Positions 1 through 13,589 of a stretch of DNA of 64,000 nucleotides are shown here, in pieces. Position 1 is the first letter of the stretch. Every line of letters starts with the position of its first letter. Source of the DNA: Dacryopinax spathularia (taxonomy: Eukaryota; Basidiomycota; Dacrymycetes; Dacrymycetales; Dacrymycetaceae); the NCBI GenBank assembly GCA_037974965.1, contig JBBPFI010000004.1:372001-436000 (forward strand), written 5' to 3'. The notes under the pieces are model-generated. The model was not told where the DNA came from. It was given only the letters and a program-made list of their open reading frames with translations, and made no database searches. A program made the translations under genes and the position numbers.

Positions 1-1788
1 AATCATCAGCGTACGCACCCTCGACCCCTCCATGTGTCTTCGGAACTAACATCAAGCAGATGCCGCTCGAAGAACACCGAAAGGTCCTACGCAAAGTACG
101 TCTCCCTCTCCTCTTCATGCGCACGAGACGCTGATGCAGCATGTAGTACTCCTGGCTCCCCGACGTCTTCCGTATCGACGGCAGCGTGATCCCCCATGTC
201 CTGGGCCCTGTCCTCACTGTGACGGTCTTCGCTGCCGTTGTCGCTGCTGTGGATCATCATACGAATGTGGACATTAGGCTGAGCAATTATGTCGTCCCGC
301 TGCTGAGCGTTGTTGTGGGTTTGATCTTGGTGTTCCGGTGAGCAGGATCGTTCCCTAGTTCGGTATCGCTTATAGCTGATGCATGGTTTAGGAACGGGTA
401 AGCTCATCCATCAAGGAAAGGTTGACGGTTGCTAAGAGACGTTAGCACGTCTTACGATCGATACTATGAGGGAAGGAAAGACTTCGCGACCTTGACCGCC
501 CAAACTCGCAATCTGGCCAGGTAAGCTACCATGGAACCCCCCACATCTCATTCGTTCATCTCACCTCTGTAAGGTCAATATGGATCAACGTCGCCCCTCC
601 GCCCCCTACAGCAGAAAGTCATTCCAAACCCTCGCCCAAACTCCAAGAAAAGATCACCAAGCTCAAGATCCGCGCTCTCCGACTCCTCATCGCCTTTCCC
701 CGCTCTGTAGTCCATCATCTGCGACAAGAAAACGGCACAGAAGCAATGGAAGAGACGCGTATCCTCACCCACCAGCTACAGGACCGGGCGAAGGTGGACG
801 CATACAGGAGACGGAGTCGGCGAGGGACGGGCGCGAGCGGGTATGGGACGGTTGGGGATGTTACTAGCCCTGTGAGGGGGAAGGAGACGCCCAGCAGGAG
901 CAGTAGTTCGGAGTCGACGAACTCGGCGGCACGGAAGACAATAAATCAGGAGACGCCGTTGTTGGTTGATGTGGAGAGGCGGGAGGAAGTGGAGATACAT
1001 ATTGATGATCATCCGTGGGTCCCCAATATGCCGTTGACGTGAGCTGCATCATTGTTTGCCGCTTGTGTTATGCTCATGCTTTCGCTAGCATCGCTCATGA
1101 GCTCAGCCGCATGATATGGAAGTTCAAGCGTGCTGGTATGCTGGATACGGTTGGTCCGGCCGGAACGAACGCGATGATGGGCTCGTAAGTCTCCGAACCA
1201 TGGAAGAAGGGAAGGTAGCTGATGCCATGTCTACAGTGTTCAGACCATGGTAGATATGCTCACTGCCATGGAGCGGGTCAGCAATACGCCCATTCCTGCA
1301 TCTTGTGAGTGTTTACCCATAACTATCCATACTTTCTACGGTGCTCATTGCAATCCATGTAGACGGAATCCACCTGAAACAATGCGTCACGCTGTACCTC
1401 TTCGCGCTACCTTTCACGCTAGTGAAGGATATGGGGTGAGTCAACTTCCTTACCGTTCCACCTCGGAAAACTCAGACGTTATCTGTTATCCTAGCTACAA
1501 CATGATCCCCATCGTCACGGTCGTAGCATTCACGCTTATGGGTATCGAAGGCATTGCGAACCAGATCGAGATGCCCTTCGGGAAGGACATGGACGATCTT
1601 CCCCTTGGTGAGCGCTTCCTGCACCCAAATTGGCCTGCTCGAACTCACCACGTGGTCCAGAAAAATATTGCGATGAAATGCAGCGGGACATCGAGTATGT
1701 CATGGATTATCTGCCCCAGGGCGATGAGGAGGATGGATTTATGCGGGATATGCCGCAGGAGGATGAGGATGATGCGTTGACGTTTTGA
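1..1788 (+). CDS. Bestrophin-like anion channel (UPF0187/RFP-TM), 5' partial
   Basis: Spliced translation gives YSWLPDVFRIDGSVIPHVL, a hydrophobic stretch ending GLILVFR, then RNGTSYDRYYEGRKDF, the hallmark start of fungal bestrophin-family membrane proteins (putative chloride channels). A later exon reads MIPIVTVVAFTLMGIEGIANQIEMPF (shown here only as landmark: IEGIANQIE), also typical of the family, followed by an acidic tail ending in DDALTF and a stop at 1786-1788. A long Ser/Arg-rich loop (about 730-1040) separates the two membrane halves. About eight introns of 45-60 nt can be placed. An ATG at 60 is in frame, but bases 11-59 form a good intron (GTACGC...CTAACATCAAGCAG), so 1-10 is probably the tail of an upstream exon and the gene is cut by the window edge. 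Confidence 0.82.
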
Positions 1789-1994
1789 GGAATTGTCGGA
1801 GGGACGAAGGATCATGTATCATTCGAACACTTATGCCCGCAAGTTACTTGAGATACCTACTTCAGATACCACACTTTCGTAGTCTTCTTGATCATTTGCT
1901 TTCCTCGGAGGCGTTCTGAGATGTCATGCGAGAGCAAAAAGGCAACAAAGCAAAGATATTGCAAAAGGATATTATTGTGCGTTGTACAGAACCT

Positions 1995-2995
<1,001 letters not shown>

Positions 2996-4141
2996 GTCGA
3001 TGGAGAAAAGCGTCGAGGACGGTGAGCAACTGTTAACGGACGGCGTCCCTTGGCGGTTCTGGGCGTTGCCCAATCTCATCGCTCGGAATACCGCTTGCAT
3101 CGCCACCCGGACAAACTCTTACCTCCGTGATCCAAGCGGGCGTGGATGTTGACGTGCGCTCGTCCGAGTCTCCACCTCTGGTCCCCTTTGTCCTCCTGTC
3201 TCTGCAAGGTCACAAGTACATAATACACCGGTCTTGATTCTTCGAGGCTTCCTTCTAGGCTTTCTTTCGAAGCGCTCGCCTAAGGGATTCCTGATGGCTC
3301 GATATCTGGTCTTTGCTCATCCCCAAAGAAGACATGTTTTGGCTTGCGGTCGAGATGACGCACCCCTTCAGGATGCAATGGCGAAGACACTCGAACCTCG
3401 ATCGTTCTTGATATGGTCTTTGCTATTTCCATTCTGTGGTACACTGTCACCGGGAAATGGAGGTGTCGTTAAGACCCATATGGCTCGCGGCAAAATCGCG
3501 GTGGACATCGGCTCGAGTGGTGTTCTATGGTTGCTACTGACTCGACTTCTTTGATCTGTGGCGCAGGCTTCTCACGCGGTTCTCCTCTTCTACAATGGCT
3601 CATGGACATATGATGCTCGTCTGGCTTCAAGTTGGCTCGGGAAACGCCTTAGAGAGGAGCGCGAACCTGCACAATACTCCAATTTATTCCGGATCCGGTC
3701 CCTTGCCCCTCATTCGCCTGGCTTCTTTACCCCTTGCGCCCCTATTCGCGTCGTCAAATGACAGCTTCTGAAAACTGGACGCGTTAGAAATTTGGCGACG
3801 TTTTGCAAGCTGAAATAATGTCGCTTCGTCGGATTCTGGGAGGATTGCGCGCATAATTTGGTATTCTCCTCCTATACGTCACATCGCGGGATCGAATGAT
3901 TTCTGCTGCTCCGGGCGGCAGAACTCTCCTATGCTGGACTTTTCAGTTTGGACCGGCCGTGAGACCTACGGCGAGACCCAAATTGGACTGCGCTTTCTCC
4001 ACTCTGGGACATGACAATGGACCGCTGGGCCAATAGGAACGCGCGGAAGGACGTGCCGATGCTTCTTTTCTTCGCCTTCCCTTCACGCGTTCTGGCTCGA
4101 CTTGCTGACGCGCTTCGAGGGACATCCCCGTGAACAAGACG
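2996..4141. other. Intergenic region, no supported gene
   Basis: Divergent spacer of about 1.1 kb between the complex I gene and the GH5 gene. Open frames at 3234-3554 and 3558-3761 lack family resemblance, splice logic and a convincing start. It presumably holds both promoters; I see no repeat or RNA gene. Confidence 0.6.
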
Positions 4142-4308
4142 CGCCCCTCGCTGGCTCTCCCTCCCCATCCTCTCTTGTTCTCTTTCCCTCTCGTGCTCGT
4201 AACCCCTCACGCTCCTTTTCAACAGCGTCTATAAGACGCAGTCCATTCCTTTGCAAAACGTCGACAACGTGTCGCAACCACTCTCTTGACAACACACTCT
4301 CCAGGAAG
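4142..4308 (+). promoter_or_regulatory. Probable core promoter of the GH5 gene (CT-rich tract and TATA-like box)
   Basis: A strongly pyrimidine-rich tract (about 4150-4220) is followed by a TATA-like TCTATAAG at 4228-4235, roughly 75 bp before the ATG at 4309. CT-rich tracts beside TATA-like boxes are common in strongly expressed fungal genes. This is positional inference only. Confidence 0.45.
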
Positions 4309-6610
4309 ATGCTGTTCAACATGCAGAACTTCCTCTTTGCCCTCCTGGTCGCGATCGGTGCAAACGGCCTTGCTATTCCCCGCGCGACGCCCACAGCGCG
4401 TGCAACACGTGCCAACGTGGCACCTCCGGCAGTTCCGGCGTCTAACGCCTCTAATGTCGATCCTGAGTATGTGCCTACCTATGGGTTCATTCGCCCCTAC
4501 GGCGGTCACCTGTACGACGGCCTCGGCAACTTGTGGGACTTCGCAACCTTCAACTCTCCTCACCTGCTTACTTGCGAACCCTTCGAGGTTCGTCACGTTC
4601 ACTCTGCTGTAGGTCCCGCTTAACTTCGGTCAGGTCGTCGATACCATGCGGACGCTCGCTGCCGGTTTCGCGCGTCCCGTTTCCAGGACCTATGTCCTTC
4701 AAGTGACAAGCATCAACATCCCCGCTGACCAAGCCCACATTGTGTCATGGGACAACACGACCATGAATTGGGTCTACAACGAGGCTATGTTCGAGAAGAT
4801 GGACTACGTCCTAGCAACCGCCGCTAAATGTATGTGCTGAGCGAGCACGCTCGAGTCTAATCTAATTTTGGCACTAGACGGCGTGAAGCTCGTCCACCCC
4901 ATAATCAATCAGGTGAGGCGATGCGACCCTGTCCCCCGCATTCATTAATTTCGGCTGAACCCTTGCGCAGGACTATGGCTCGCAAGACAGCAACTATGCT
5001 GTGAGCGTTCCTGCTCTCTTTCAAGATGCCAAGTACTGAGGTTCTTGGAGGGCAACTGGGCTGATCTCATTCGCATGCGCTATGGCTTCGCGACTTACGA
5101 GCAGACCGCTGCCGTCAACTGGTTCGCCGACCCGGTCATGCTGGACTCTTTCAAGCTCATCATCACCTACTTGCTGAACCGCGTCAACACTGTCAATGGC
5201 GTCCGTTATGGCGACGACCCGACTTTCTTGGCTCATGAGACCGGTAATGAGATGAAGTATGCAGTTTCATTTGGCGGCCCACCCTGTTCCTGACCTTTCG
5301 ATCCCAGCTACCTCGGATATCTTCCCGCACCTGGAAACGTATGCGCCCAGCCATTTTTCTCTAAGCATCTCATAACTGACTGTGTGCTGTTAGTGGACTG
5401 TTGCCGTTGCTGCCCACATCAAGTCCCTCGCGCCGAATACCATGGTTCTGGACGGAAGCTTGTACGTGGCGCAAACTTGGTGGAACTTCTCGTTGACGAG
5501 CGGCATCAGGGCTCGCAACAACTACACTGACCAGTCCTTCGCTCTTGAAGCCTTGCAGTCCCCTCTTGTTGACCTCTTCTCCTGTAAGGCCACTGTCTTC
5601 AGCCTCATCTGCTCTTTGCTCAAGACGCTTCGCAGACCATTACTACCGTGACAATCCGCCTGCGTATGATTACAGGCGCATCAACGCGTAAGTGTATAGA
5701 AATATTCATCAATGGAAGTCTCAATTTATGTTTTCCAGCGACTCCGCATATGTGCAGAGCTACGGCAAGACCTACATCGTCGGCGAGCACGGCTTCTACG
5801 CCAACTATTCGGAGTACGAAGATTTCTTCTACCGCCAGAAAGAGTCCAACACCGCCGGCTCAATGGTCTGGTCCATTCGCCCTCATTCGGCTGAAGGCGG
5901 TTTCATCACCCATGGAGAAGGTGACGGCATCTACTCCTACCATGCTCCTGGCTGGTCGCCTCAGCAGACTGCGGACTTTGACCCACTTGAGCTGGGCATC
6001 ATCCATATTACTCGTCGTGCCAGTTACACGATGATCAACACCGGTGTTCCTGCTCTTTTCCCTGTCCCTAACGCCCCGGAAGTCTGGGTCGTTAACAATG
6101 CCACGACTGGTACGGGTCTGAGCTGGAGGGGTGGTGCGGTAAGTTGTCTTGTGCTGTCAGAAGGAGTGTCCGGCTCATTGCATGTCAGTGGGGACAGCAC
6201 TACGAAGTCTGGTCAGTTCAGCTCGGCCACCTGTTCTGGACTAAGGTTGGCTCTGTCCATCAACCTGTCTTCTTCTTACTCATTCCTCCACACAGATCGC
6301 GACCTACGTTCTGGACGATGTTGACGCTGGGGACGCTTACTTCGCCATCAACGCCTATGCGCCCGAGCAGACCACCACGGTGACCTACCAAACCCTGCCA
6401 ACCAACGCACCAAGCACGCCCTGGTCCGACCCAAAGCTTCCGAAGACGACCGGCCACCCCGGCTGGCACCCCTTCAAGCGGGACGACGCCATCGAGGTGA
6501 GGGATGCGCCCCAGCCTGATCTGGGTTGGAAGAGCGCGTTCTATATGATGCGCGGTGTGAGCGTTGATGGCATTCCGGGTCCGTTCTCTAACATTGTGAT
6601 TGCATACTGA
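4309..6610 (+). CDS. Secreted glycoside hydrolase family 5-type enzyme (mannanase-like)
   Basis: The N terminus has a hydrophobic signal peptide (FLFALLVAIGANGLA) followed by a Pro/Ala/Thr linker. The body reads as a GH5 (clan A) TIM barrel: YGFIRPYGGHLYDGLGN near the start, the acid/base Glu in HETGNEM, and the nucleophile Glu in GEHGFY about 140 residues later. Several N-glycosylation sequons are present (NWT, NFS, NYT). The protein extends past the barrel into a beta-rich tail that ends GPFSNIVIAY. About eight short introns are inferred, for example after CEPFE and around 5335-5395. Substrate cannot be fixed from sequence; beta-mannan or a related plant or fungal glucan is likely. It sits alone, with no neighbouring cell-wall enzymes. 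Confidence 0.78.
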
Positions 6611-6868
6611 GCCCTGCTCTGTTCATTACTGGTTCTATCTTGTTGTAGTCACTTGTTCGATATGGGAATGTGACACTATGCCGCGATATTAACGAATGTG
6701 CTGCCGGCACCCCTTCTGAGGAAAACTCTGGCGGTAATGCCCAGTCATGTTTGGTGGCCGTTGGAGAAGATCAAGCGAGTCATCCACAGAGTCGCTATTG
6801 TGATCATAATACACGACGATAAGTCGCGGAGCAAAGAGACAGCAAGAAAGAGCTGCATGGGCAGGAAC

Positions 6869-7661
6869 CTATTTGATCTTGTCCAATGGCCTAAAGGACA
6901 GTCAGTACCAGCTTCACCCAGTCTCAGAAACGGGTCAACGGACCTGTTGAAACCGCCTCTCCGGTTCATGTACTGCCTCCAAGTCCGCTGCTTGTTCACG
7001 CTAGCAGCGCCGACAGCTTCATTACCCCTCACCTCCTTCCCATGCGTACTGCCAAATCCGCCAAAGCCCATCAACGCCATCATCGCTTGCTCGTCCGGAT
7101 CCGGCCCCTCCTCAACCACTTCACCCTCATCCTCTTCCTTCAGCGCGTCAGGCTTGCTGGAAGCTGGAGCATGTTCGGACGTGGGCTGTGGTGGGTGCCG
7201 TGCTTGTCGCGGAGGAGAAGCTGCTGTCGCTGTCGCTGGAGAGTCAAAGCGAGAAGTGTCTGAACGATCGGGAGTTCGTTCCCTTCCCCTTGGTCGCTCA
7301 CGTTCTTTGTCGTCTGGCCGGGCACGCTCCCTGTCCCCATCTCGGTGCGAGTCTCGTCGGTCATGATCTCTTCCATACTCTCTCCTGTCTCTGCCATCCC
7401 GTGTATCCCTCCTGTCATAGTCTGTTTGGAATGAGAAGTTATGCATCTAGAGCAAGGAGCTAACATACCTCGTCTCCTGTCCCTGTCCCTGTCTCTATCC
7501 GCATCCCGTCTCGGGCTCCGTGACCTGCTCCTGGGCCGCCTGTCCCTATTCCGTTCTCGGTCACGGTCCGCATATCGATCGCGCTCCCTGTCTCTATCGT
7601 AGTTCCTATCCCTCCTATCGCTACGGCCGTGGTCCCGCCCATTTGGTTGCCTTGATGACAT
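6869..7661 (-). CDS. U4/U6.U5 tri-snRNP 27 kDa protein (SNRNP27-like)
   Basis: The N-terminal two thirds are a long RS/RD/RE alternating-charge domain starting MSSRQPNGRDHGRSDRRDR. The conserved C-terminal module reads DEQAMMALMGFGGFGSTHGK, then KQRTWRQYMNRRGGFNRPLD, matching the SNRNP27 signature (LMGF..F.STKG...YRQYMNRKGGFNRPLD). The last exon is tiny: an intron splits the Arg of GGFNR, and the next exon encodes PLDKIK and the stop at 6869. A second intron lies near 7430-7475. The protein is a component of the spliceosomal tri-snRNP in the nucleus. The start at 7661 lies 150 bp from the divergent gene at 7812, so a shared promoter is likely. Confidence 0.9.
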
Positions 7662-7811
7662 CGTGGTATGGAGGGCGTGTGATCGACGTCGACTGACTCG
7701 CGTCGAGCTCACCGCGTTTCGCAGGGTCCTCATTGTTCGGATACAGAATTTCAGGATCTCACCACAATTGACTAGTCGACTTGTTTAACGTCGTACCAGT
7801 CCTCCTCGACC

Positions 7812-8736
7812 ATGTTTACACGGATATGCAGTCGGTCGACCTTCGCCCCAATACAAGCATGGAGGTCATTACAATCGGTGACCCGGTCAATGGCAACAAC
7901 CTCGACATCAACCTCGGAGCAGAGGGTGGACCATGCGGGACGAGGTGCAAGGGAGACGAGGACATGGATGAGACTCCACAACGTACCTCGGACCGCTCTG
8001 CACAATGATGTGCGCCGAGCAGTATCTCGCGCAGGAGTCGACGTGCCGTTTGATGGTTAGTTCATCTTTAGGTCTATCCTGCCACTTGCGCTGAAGGAGC
8101 TGTCCAGTGCATCTTGACTACTACCGGTTCCTCCGAAATGACTACGCATTCCTGAAGTTCGAAACGGGGCAGGATATGTACTCTGCCTTGCTAAGAATAG
8201 GCGGCCGAAACAAATTTCAGATCACCTCCCGAGATATCCTATGCATACCTTCCAATGCGCCGGACGGCATGCCTGCACGTTTCCGTGGTTTCCGGGGTCG
8301 AGCAATTGCGGCACAAAAGGGCCTTGTATCGGGTACCGGCCCTGATGCAGGAACGTACTCGAAGGGGAAGGATGTGGTGTTATGGGGATTACCGGGCAGA
8401 ATCGACACAGAGGAAATTCTTGCCGCTTTGGATGGATATGCTCTCCGGAAGCGCGAGGAGACCAAGCTGCAGGAGGGGACAGAGGAGGAAGGATTGGATG
8501 CGGAAGAACGTGAACAAGTCATTATCAAACTTCCTCAGTACGTGATGATTGTGGCCAAACCTGTCCCCGCTAACGATACGATCCATAGAGTCGGTCGAGC
8601 ACTAACGTCCCGAGTATTGGTGCGGCTGGATAACATCTCCGAGGCCCACCGACTTGTGCGCACCATTCACATGACTTACTGGGACGAGGCTCTTTGGGGA
8701 CCAAAGTATATGTGCCATGCCCGTGTAGTATACTAG
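7812..8736 (+). CDS. Probable mitochondrial RRM-like RNA-binding protein, uncharacterised
   Basis: The N terminus MFTRICSRSTFAPIQAWRSL is basic, Ser-rich and lacks acidic residues, a strong mitochondrial presequence. Joining across a GTTAGT...CAG intron (about 8059-8107) gives a fold resembling an RRM: MRLHNVPRTALHNDVRRAV as beta1-alpha1, then DYYRFLRNDYAFLKFE as the RNP-like strand pair, then SRDILCI. A second module begins KDVVLWGLPGRIDTEEILAA and, after another intron, ends RVLVRLDNISEAHRLVRTIH. Pairing of beta-strand-like VVLWGLP with ALVRL-type strands suggests a second RRM. I do not recognise an ortholog. Function in mitochondrial RNA metabolism is inference from the presequence and the RRM-like pattern. 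Confidence 0.6.
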
Positions 8737-8867
8737 ACTATCACTGGACGTAATACGATGAGGCGGTGACCCGGGCGCGACGTGAGCAACGGCCTATCGA
8801 TCGGACGAAGAATGCATTATACAGATACAATATCGGTAGTTGCGACCATGCCTGACAGCGTCGCAGG

Positions 8868-9673
8868 TTACTCCTCATCCTCCCTGTCCGCCCTGAACTT
8901 CGGATTCGCTCTCGGTCCCTCCGCATCCTCGTCATCCTCATCGTCCCTCTTCCGCTTATTAGTCTGTGGCTGCTCCACAGGCTGTTGCTTCCAAGCCTCT
9001 CCACCACCGGCAACTGCCCCAGGTCCAGTCTCCGCATCCCGGTACACGGCTTCTCTTGCTGCCTGTGCACCCCATCCACCTCGACCGGCATCGTAGTCCT
9101 GCCTATGCTCGTCTCGTACTTGCCCACCGCTCTTCCCTCGCCCGAATTGCCGCCCTTCTTGGTACCCCAGGTCGAGGTCACATCGGATTATCCGCTCGTC
9201 CAGCTTCGTTCCACTGATATATCGCATACATGCCAGCGCTTCCGCATGCGTGTAGAACTCGACGAAACAGAATCCGCACGGTGTTCTGAGAATACCATAA
9301 GCCGCAGAGCTCAGGAGACGCGAAAGTGGCTTGGCCTACTTTTGGAACCGATCAAGACCCATGATGATGCGCTTCAGTCCACCTCCATCTTCCGGATTTG
9401 CACATTTTGAGAACAGCTCATATATTTGCTCTTCGGTAGTGTAGAAGGAAAGATTGCCAACCTAGATCGGTCGTGAGCTCAGGATGTTGCATTCGCGCGC
9501 AAGATACCCACGTATAATGTACAGGACTTGGAGAGGATCTCTTGCTGTCGTTGCCGGTCGACCTAAACACTGTCTCAATACGGCACTTTCTGTGATACTC
9601 ATCAAAGGCGTACGTTAGCTTTAGAATCCTTGTACGTGGACGGCTTGTCCAGTGGTGTGACGATGTGCGCCAT
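8868..9673 (-). CDS. cbp20: Nuclear cap-binding protein subunit 2 (CBP20)
   Basis: Small subunit of the nuclear cap-binding complex; its RRM binds the m7G cap of nuclear transcripts together with CBP80. Spliced translation: [65 protein letters not shown]-type strand ([13 protein letters not shown]), [33 protein letters not shown]. The characteristic CBP20 tail [20 protein letters not shown] follows. RNP1 (GFCFVEF) and RNP2 (LYVGNL) are intact. The C terminus is an acidic/basic low-complexity tail ending REDEE. Introns follow KAN, TLY and FQK. A short insertion (CANPEDGGG) sits before the beta2 strand. Family assignment is secure. Confidence 0.93.
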
Positions 9674-9982
9674 CGTTGCCGGAGAAAAGCGGCGGAGAGC
9701 GAGAGAAGTGGAGAACAAGCGCTGGTCGAGCAGGCGGCGGTGGCAACTTGAAGGGTCCACCGAATAATCAGGGCAGCTTCTGTTCTCCACGGGCCATTCA
9801 TCCCCATGTCCCATAGTTGTGGTTCACAAAGACGGCTTGCCCCGCGCTCAACAACGTCATGGAAGTAAGCATTCCGGTAAATCTAGCATAGCTGGCTCGT
9901 TGACGCCGATCAGGTACACTTCAGAAAGAAACATGCGACTGTATAGTACAATAGTGCAGAAATCATGAATAGTCTCAGACTC
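9674..9982. other. Spacer between CBP20 promoter and GYP7-like 3' end
   Basis: About 310 bp. It should hold the CBP20 promoter and the 3' end of the GYP7-like transcript. No further gene, repeat or RNA is evident. Confidence 0.5.
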
Positions 9983-12900
9983 TCAGCCTCGCTCATTCTC
10001 CAACAGCTCCATCAGGTTCTCGCTCAAAACCGGAAGCTCAACAGTGTCCAGCTTGTCCTCTGGGGCTTTGCTATTCCGCCGCTTCCGGAGCCCTTCTTCT
10101 GAGCCGGATGGGGTTTCTCGTTCTTTCCGTCGGCGTTCGATGTCTTCAACGCGTTGCTTGAAGCCAAGGAAGAGGACTTCTGCTTGTGCGAGCGTGGAGT
10201 CCAGGTCTATCGTCATGCTGAGATCGTTGCAGTACTTCAGGATCTCGTCGAACTGAGCGGAACGTCAGCATAATGGAGGCTGGGATAATGGGCGGACGTA
10301 CCTCGACGAGATAACGGATTATGACATTGCGATGCGACTCCATGACAGCAAGAGCAACGAAGAGCACAAATTGCGTGCTATAGTAGTCCGTCCACAAGAC
10401 TTCCCAGAGACGCATGACCTCGTCAAACGGAAACTCTCGCTTGAAAGCGATGAGAATCCATCTGAAGCAGAAGAACAGGTTCAGGGAGTCCGTTTTCTCT
10501 GCGATACAATTTTAGCGGACCGCTAAAACACAGAACGTAGGCAAGCACACCTAGATGGCGATATAGCTGAGGGTCCATGACTGCGATCAGTTGCTGCAGA
10601 GTTAGCAGCTGCTTCTTCATCCCACTCTGATCTCGCAAGAAGTTCGATTTCTGCGGCATGTGTCAGCGATGAAAAGGTAGGAATCGTTGGGACATACCAT
10701 GCGCTCCATGAACCGCACGAAGCACCAGAAGGTCATCGACTCTTCACCATCAAACACCACATATAACGGCGAACACAGGTCCGACATGCCCTGAACGTAA
10801 CCTGTTTAGGAGAAACGTCTGATCAGCAACGCTTCGTGCGCCTTACCAAATATTTCCCACCCAGTTCTTTTTCGTAGAAGTTGTAGGTTGTGAGTATGTT
10901 CATGAGGCTTTGGACGTGCTCATTGGATGGGGATTGTCCAACGGCGGACTGTGGGGAGTCATTGCCCAGCTTTGCCCATTCTTCTGGCATGGCGAAGAAT
11001 GGATGTGTACGATCTGTTCGCCGACAGTCGACGTCTATCCGGTGCCGCTCCTGCCTCGCATCTCAGCAACAGAGTTTTTGCTTCCAATAGATGGACCTTA
11101 CCTCAATCACGTCCTCGCGGTTCATGACATCCTCGTTATCGCTCCAGACAGACTTAATCTGATTATATTGTGCCCTGATAAAGTCAGATGGGCTTCGTCG
11201 CGAGGCTATGCATGAGATCACCCACTTCTGTTTAGCATGGAGTGTCGCACGCTCGATCGCGTCTGTTGTCCAAGAATACACGCCCAACAAGAAAGGCCAC
11301 GCTTTTGGTCGAACTTCCGGTGTCAATCCCTACGAAGGGGTGTGAGCTGATGACTTCGAGCAAAGAAACTGACCACTTACCCGTCTGAATATCTCCTTCC
11401 TTACATACTGCCATTCCACGGTAGGCCGACCGGTAGACGAGAACCAAGCGTCCCATTCGTGTTCCTGGATAGGCGCTTTCGGATTCCGTGTAGGTTTTGG
11501 TTGTGGTGTGGTGTTGGAGGCGGCAAGGACCTCGAACACGCCCAAATCGGAGGAGAGTTGGGCTGCATTATCCGACGGATCGGTCGCAGCTTCCTGTTGT
11601 CTTGCTCGTTCTCCAGCTTCTGCAACAATCTGTGGTACAGTCAATTACCGCTTACGGAGGGAAGCTACAGACCTGCTTACCCTTGCCCATCGAGCCAGAT
11701 ATACCCTCGCGCTCTCATATTCCCCAACACCACCCTTCTCAACCCATCCAGACCATTCCCCATCTGCGTGAACCAGACTTTTCACCGGTTCGGGCAAATG
11801 CGGCACAATAGGCTGCGCCAAGGGATGGGACAAGATAGTCTGAGCCGCGTGTCTTGCATGCTGCGTTATATGCGAGAACGCATTCAGCATTCCACGCTCG
11901 AAGTTCGAGCTAGAACTCGATGACCCAGAGAGACCCTCGTGCAGAATCGAGTTCCTCTGGCTTGGAGGGGCGGACTGCGATTTCCCACTTTTGTGTGTCT
12001 TGCTTGGTCTGCGGTGTTTCGGTACGGGGTTCATGATATCGTCCACGGCAGAGTCATCGAACAGGATAGTTGAATGGGCTTCCTTATCCGCCAATGAAGG
12101 GTCGATGAGGTATAACCCGGGTTGGAGGGATGACTTGAGCACTGTGCAATAACTGCGTAGTCGCTGAAGGAGGGCTTCACCGCCCCATTTTGGCGATGGG
12201 CTGCCTTCGCGTGGCCGATCGTGTAAGGAGCGGGATTCGTCATCGTGGAAGTAGAGCTTGGGCAATGTAGAGCCGCTCAGAAGATTGATCGTCATTGTCC
12301 CATCTATGAGGTGATCAGTGACAATTATAGGAACGCCCGAATAGGATACGTACACCACGCCGATAATGTGGGCGCGCTCATGATGATGCTGTACACCATC
12401 GACAACGGTACCGAAAATGCATATAGCTCGCCTCGAGGTACGGGAGGTTGAATCAAGACTCCATCTGCAGCCCGGATCAAATCCATCGCATCGTTGGAGG
12501 TCGAGTTTCAGCGTACCTCGCTCATCATAGTCCTCAGCCTCAACATGCACGAACTTCTCGAACTCTTCTTGTCCTTTGCGTTGCAACAAGGATTCAGGCA
12601 ACCAGGACAGAAGGTACACAGGTGGAGATGCCTCCTGATAATGCTCATTAGCGGGCCTCTCGGAGTGAACCGAGCATGCATACCTGTTTTACAAGAGCCA
12701 CCCATCCAGGAACGTTATCTCTTGCATACGCGGTCGGATAGACATAGACTTTCGATCGCGCATAGAGCAACCGAAACTGAGAGTCCTCCTTTTGAACTTT
12801 AGGGGTTGATGGCGCTGGAGGGCTCTCCAAATGCGTTTCCTCAAGGTCTCGTGTGATTTCCACCATTGAGCCGTTCTGCTCCGCAAAAAGCTCATCAGCG

Positions 12901-13212
12901 CAAAGCAAGAACGAAATGGTCGATCTGGCTCACCGACTTGGTTGACAGGGATGACCGGGGTCGAGGAGGGGTCGCTGGTCCACCACCCATACCTTTCTGG
13001 GTTTGAGTGGGTTTAGGCAGTGTACTATCAGGAGGTAGTGCAAAGGAGAAGGGCTGCATTGAGGGACGGTATTCCGTCTCTCGGCGCCTTTCGCCTGCGC
13101 TCAATTGGTGACGCAGCTCCGCAGGCGCCTCACTGACGCTTCCGCCACCCCTATCAAAGGCGCGTGAATATGCCAGAACCCTTACAACACGTGCCGGTAT
13201 TGCCGCGTGCAT
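9983..13212 (-). CDS. gyp7: GYP7-type Rab GTPase-activating protein (TBC domain)
   Basis: TBC-domain protein of the Gyp7/TBC1D15 group, expected to stimulate GTP hydrolysis by Ypt7-type Rabs at endosomes and vacuoles. The N-terminal half has the lipid/Rab-binding-like region (EQNGSMVEITRDLEE, LLYARSKVYVYPTAYARDNV) followed by GDGT-type segment SPKWGGEALLQRLRSY. The TBC domain starts RPKAWPFLLGVYSW. Both catalytic fingers are visible: Arg in IDVDCRRTDR (near 11030) and Gln in GYVQGMSDLCSP (near 10790). Later motifs LFFCFRWILIAFKREF and VMRLWEVLWTDY are canonical. About ten short introns break the frame. The start at 13212 is the longest; Met52 (MQPFSFALPPDS, at 13059) is an alternative start. 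Ends LLENERG at 9983. Confidence 0.88.
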
Positions 13213-13589
13213 ATTGTTGCCTCGTGCCTTCGTGCAAGCATCCTACAGGATTTCCTGGTCTCGTGACAGAGGCGATGCACCACGCACCACGCACCACGCG
13301 CCCTTCTGCATCAATAGGGTTCTAATCTCAAGAAGGTTTTCCCGCTGATTGCCGATCTCGGCAATCGAACTTCTACGCCCGTGCCTATTGTCCTGGCTTC
13401 TTTACTGTCGACAATAGCCCGTTATCTAACCCTTGCTCACTGGCTACAGCTCGCCTCTTGCTCGACCTCCTGGCTCGGCTGTGTTACCTCGGGTGACCCG
13501 GAGCTGTACTGTCAACAATGAACCTCCTCGCTTTCATGTTAACGCTCTGGTGATTTCGACATGTCCTCGGCGCGGTCACGTTCGACCAA
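13213..13589. other. Left edge of the accessory island
   Basis: Spacer of 377 bp between the GYP7-like start and the CxC gene start. It contains three and a half tandem copies of the 7-mer GCACCAC at 13277-13299, which include the 15-mer CCACGCACCACGCAC (13280-13294) that recurs at the right edge of the island near 24045. An additional short 5' exon of the CxC gene could lie here but is not supported. Confidence 0.5.

Noticed and set aside
3234-3761. Two open frames upstream of the GH5 gene
   Set aside because: One lacks an ATG start, and neither shows motifs or homology-like patterns; treated as promoter region.
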